DNA from: Cristatella mucedo
Lineage: Eukaryota; Bryozoa; Phylactolaemata; Cristatellidae
Assembly (NCBI GenBank): GCA_009760855.2
Contig: WPIO01000049.1
Span: 618,001-682,000 of the forward strand
Direction of reading: 5' to 3'
DNA length: 64,000 bases
Positions 62,162-64,000 of the stretch are shown in pieces (within the stretch, counting starts at the first letter, position 1; each line of letters opens with the position of its first letter). Both the position numbers and the translations under genes were made by a program. The notes under the pieces were generated by a model, which saw nothing but the letters and a program-made list of their open reading frames with translations, made no database searches and was not told the DNA's origin.

Positions 62162-62305
62162 GCGAGCTGGTTTGGTCCAGCGGTTAAGGAGCTCGCCCCG
62201 ACCAAGGTCTGACTGAGGTCGTGGGCTCGAGCCCCGAGGCATATGTGAAGCGCCTGAATAGAGATTAAGTTCTCTTGGGGCGCTATATAAATGAATTATT
62301 TATTT
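62162..62305 (+). mobile_element. SINE-A copy 8, best full-length copy
   Basis: GAGCTGGTTTGGTCCAGCGG head with A-box, GTGGGCTCGAGCCCCGAGGC with B-box, CATATGTGAAGCGCCTGAAT and AGTTCTCTTGGGGCGCTATA tail, ending ATGAATTATTTATTTTATTT. Confidence 0.92.
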
Positions 62306-62705
62306 TATTTATGCACGATGCCCGGTCAGCAATTGCATAGACTTGTCGCATGCAGAACGTACCCCCTTTCTGACCACATCAGCTGGCAGGTCGCAGCAAT
62401 GCGCACACCAACGATGCACAAGATAACACGTACGCTAACAAAATCGGCCGAGAGCAGCAAAGGTGGGAGAGCCTATGTCCTGCCTCCTGCCATAACGTGG
62501 TCAGCCCTAATTGATACCGTACAGCAAAACTTATTGTCTTGTTCTAATATAGCAAAGCAAAGTGAGAACTGATGAGACTAGACGATTAACACTAAGTAAT
62601 GCACAGCATTTGGTATTAACCACACATTTTGCCTCTTCAAGCTTTCTAATATTTTCAGTTTCAATGATATAGACACTATATAACATTACTACTACTTTTA
62701 ATTAC
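62306..62705 (+). other. Stretch without recognised feature
   Basis: Upstream part of NARS2; an exon encoding the region before WGCDLL was looked for but not found here. Confidence 0.4.
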
Positions 62706-62709
62706 TATT

Positions 62710-63830
62710 AATTAATTACTATTATTACTAATAATAAGACGTTTACATACCTTCCTTTTAAGAAGAGCTCAATCTCACTCTATGTAGGTACTTTATATAT
62801 ATAGGTAAGCTGGAAAAAAGCATGTCGATTAGCTAATGATAACTTGCACAGCATGAACATGCATAAGCACACAGCAGACGAATTACATGAACCCAGCGAT
62901 GCCGTGAGGAACGGGTGACAAAGTTTATAAGAGGCACAGCTATACGACTTGAGTGAGAAGATCAGATGGTATGATGCCTAACCTCGTTAGGAGGTAGTTC
63001 GAACATATAGGCCAGAGCAGGAGAGTGGACGGACCTAAACAAGAGTAACAGAAACGCTTTAAGTCGATACACTGCCAGATTGTGAGCCATCACAGGTAAG
63101 CAAGAAGTATTGCAAAGTGGCAACTGCAACGCTCATGACAGACAAGCCTAGCTTCAAAGTTTTGCAGTAACTGTAAACACCTTACTGCACAGACCGGAAG
63201 ACCTGTGAGTAGTGAGCTACAGATTACGAGACAAAATGTTACAAATGCATGGACCGACTTGGATATGGTCCCGGACTAAGGAGGCATGAGTTTTTGCAGT
63301 GCTGCCTAGTGTTATTTATGCACATTCGACAGTAAGGCTGATGTGGCCCTCTAGTGAAAGGTCACTTTAGAGCAAAAGACAACCATATGCGTGAAAGTGC
63401 CGCAACAGTTGTGCTGATTGAGTCTGTTTTGAGGACTAGATTTTCCCATTTCTGGGTAGCATAATGGTTTCCAATAAGTAGTGAGCCTTCTTCCAATTTG
63501 AAAAAGTTTCCTGCCATCGAATTGCGAATGACAGAATGCATGCCGTAAGAGAATTTGCCTGGAAGGAAGGGAGAGATCAAAGAATAGCTCAGTCGGTGTG
63601 TCATATGCATAAAAATTGAATCATGCTTGGCAATTATATTGGCAAGAGGGGGAGTATTACTTAAAAAAAAGTACACCAAGTGCAGGTTCCTGGAATACCG
63701 CATATTAGACAGGTTGTACGGTTGACTGTTTCCAGTTGACATGAACATTCTTGAGGTCTCCCCCTAAGATAGGACCAAGATTTTTGCTATACAGTACAGC
63801 GAAAGCAAGATGATAGGCACTCAAGAATAA
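62710..63830 (-). mobile_element. LINE-B fragment, degenerate
   Basis: It follows the order of the best copy from the tail (CAATCTCACTCTATGTAGGT) through CAACGCTCATGACAGACAAG, TCTAGTGAAAGGTCACTTTA and TTGGCAATTATATTGGCAAG to the VPQ-equivalent region, with many substitutions. Confidence 0.7.
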
Positions 63831-64000
63831 CATGCTCATCAACAGTATCTAACTCTGCCAAAAAACCAGCAAAACAAGCAGTGAGACTCTACCTAGGTCG
63901 GCATTCCTTATAATGTTGTTAAACACTTGCAGCAGTGCTGAACTTATTTGCCTCAAGCTTGAAGCTTTGATCTAAGAGTCTAGCTTGTCTGCCACTACTT

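Overview
The window is nuclear DNA of a non-vertebrate animal with large, intron-rich genes. The evidence is canonical GT-AG introns, two recognisable metazoan genes on the minus strand, tRNA-derived SINEs, L2/CR1-type LINEs with ATT-repeat tails, MITE-like elements and long dinucleotide microsatellites. The exact phylum cannot be fixed from sequence alone; an aquatic invertebrate such as a sponge, cnidarian or lophotrochozoan is plausible. No bacterial-style operon, CRISPR array, rRNA or bona fide tRNA gene was seen.

Positions 47,369 down to 1,764 (minus strand) hold the amino-terminal half of an SMCHD1 orthologue. I could place 29 consecutive coding exons whose splice phases all agree and whose lengths sum to 3,393 nt (1,131 codons) without a stop. 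They encode the N-terminal ubiquitin-like region, the GHKL ATPase plus transducer region, and a long series of Ig-like beta-sandwich repeats. The carboxy-terminal half, including the SMC hinge, lies beyond position 1. The ATPase is unusual: the DxGxG motif is kept, but the N-box and the glycine-rich loop carry substitutions at residues normally needed for Mg-ATP handling.

Positions 62,079 down to 57,218 (minus strand) hold the 3' end of NARS2, the mitochondrial asparaginyl-tRNA synthetase, ending in class II motif 3 and a conserved C-terminus. One exon block is split by a 159-nt segment that is either a stop-free intron or an in-frame 53-codon insertion. NARS2 and SMCHD1 are head-to-tail on the same strand, about 9.8 kb apart.

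The rest is intron and intergenic DNA rich in transposons. Four families could be defined by comparison within the window: LINE-A (L2/CR1-like, best copy 9,156-11,566), LINE-B (L2/CR1-like with an ATT tail, more than 20 fragments, best copy 59,897-61,163), SINE-A (tRNA-derived, sharing its 3' tail with LINE-B) and SINE-B (tRNA-derived). There is also a MITE family with TWA target duplications (19,395-19,917 and 53,453-54,632). Several insertions are nested and their target duplications are readable, so the order of insertion can be reconstructed. A degraded transposon-type gene lies at 392-1,010. Other oddities are an 83-nt near-perfect palindrome at 51,941-52,023, a perfect 17-bp hairpin at 49,164-49,203, and a GC-rich island at 61,330-62,160 with an unexplained coiled-coil-like reading frame.
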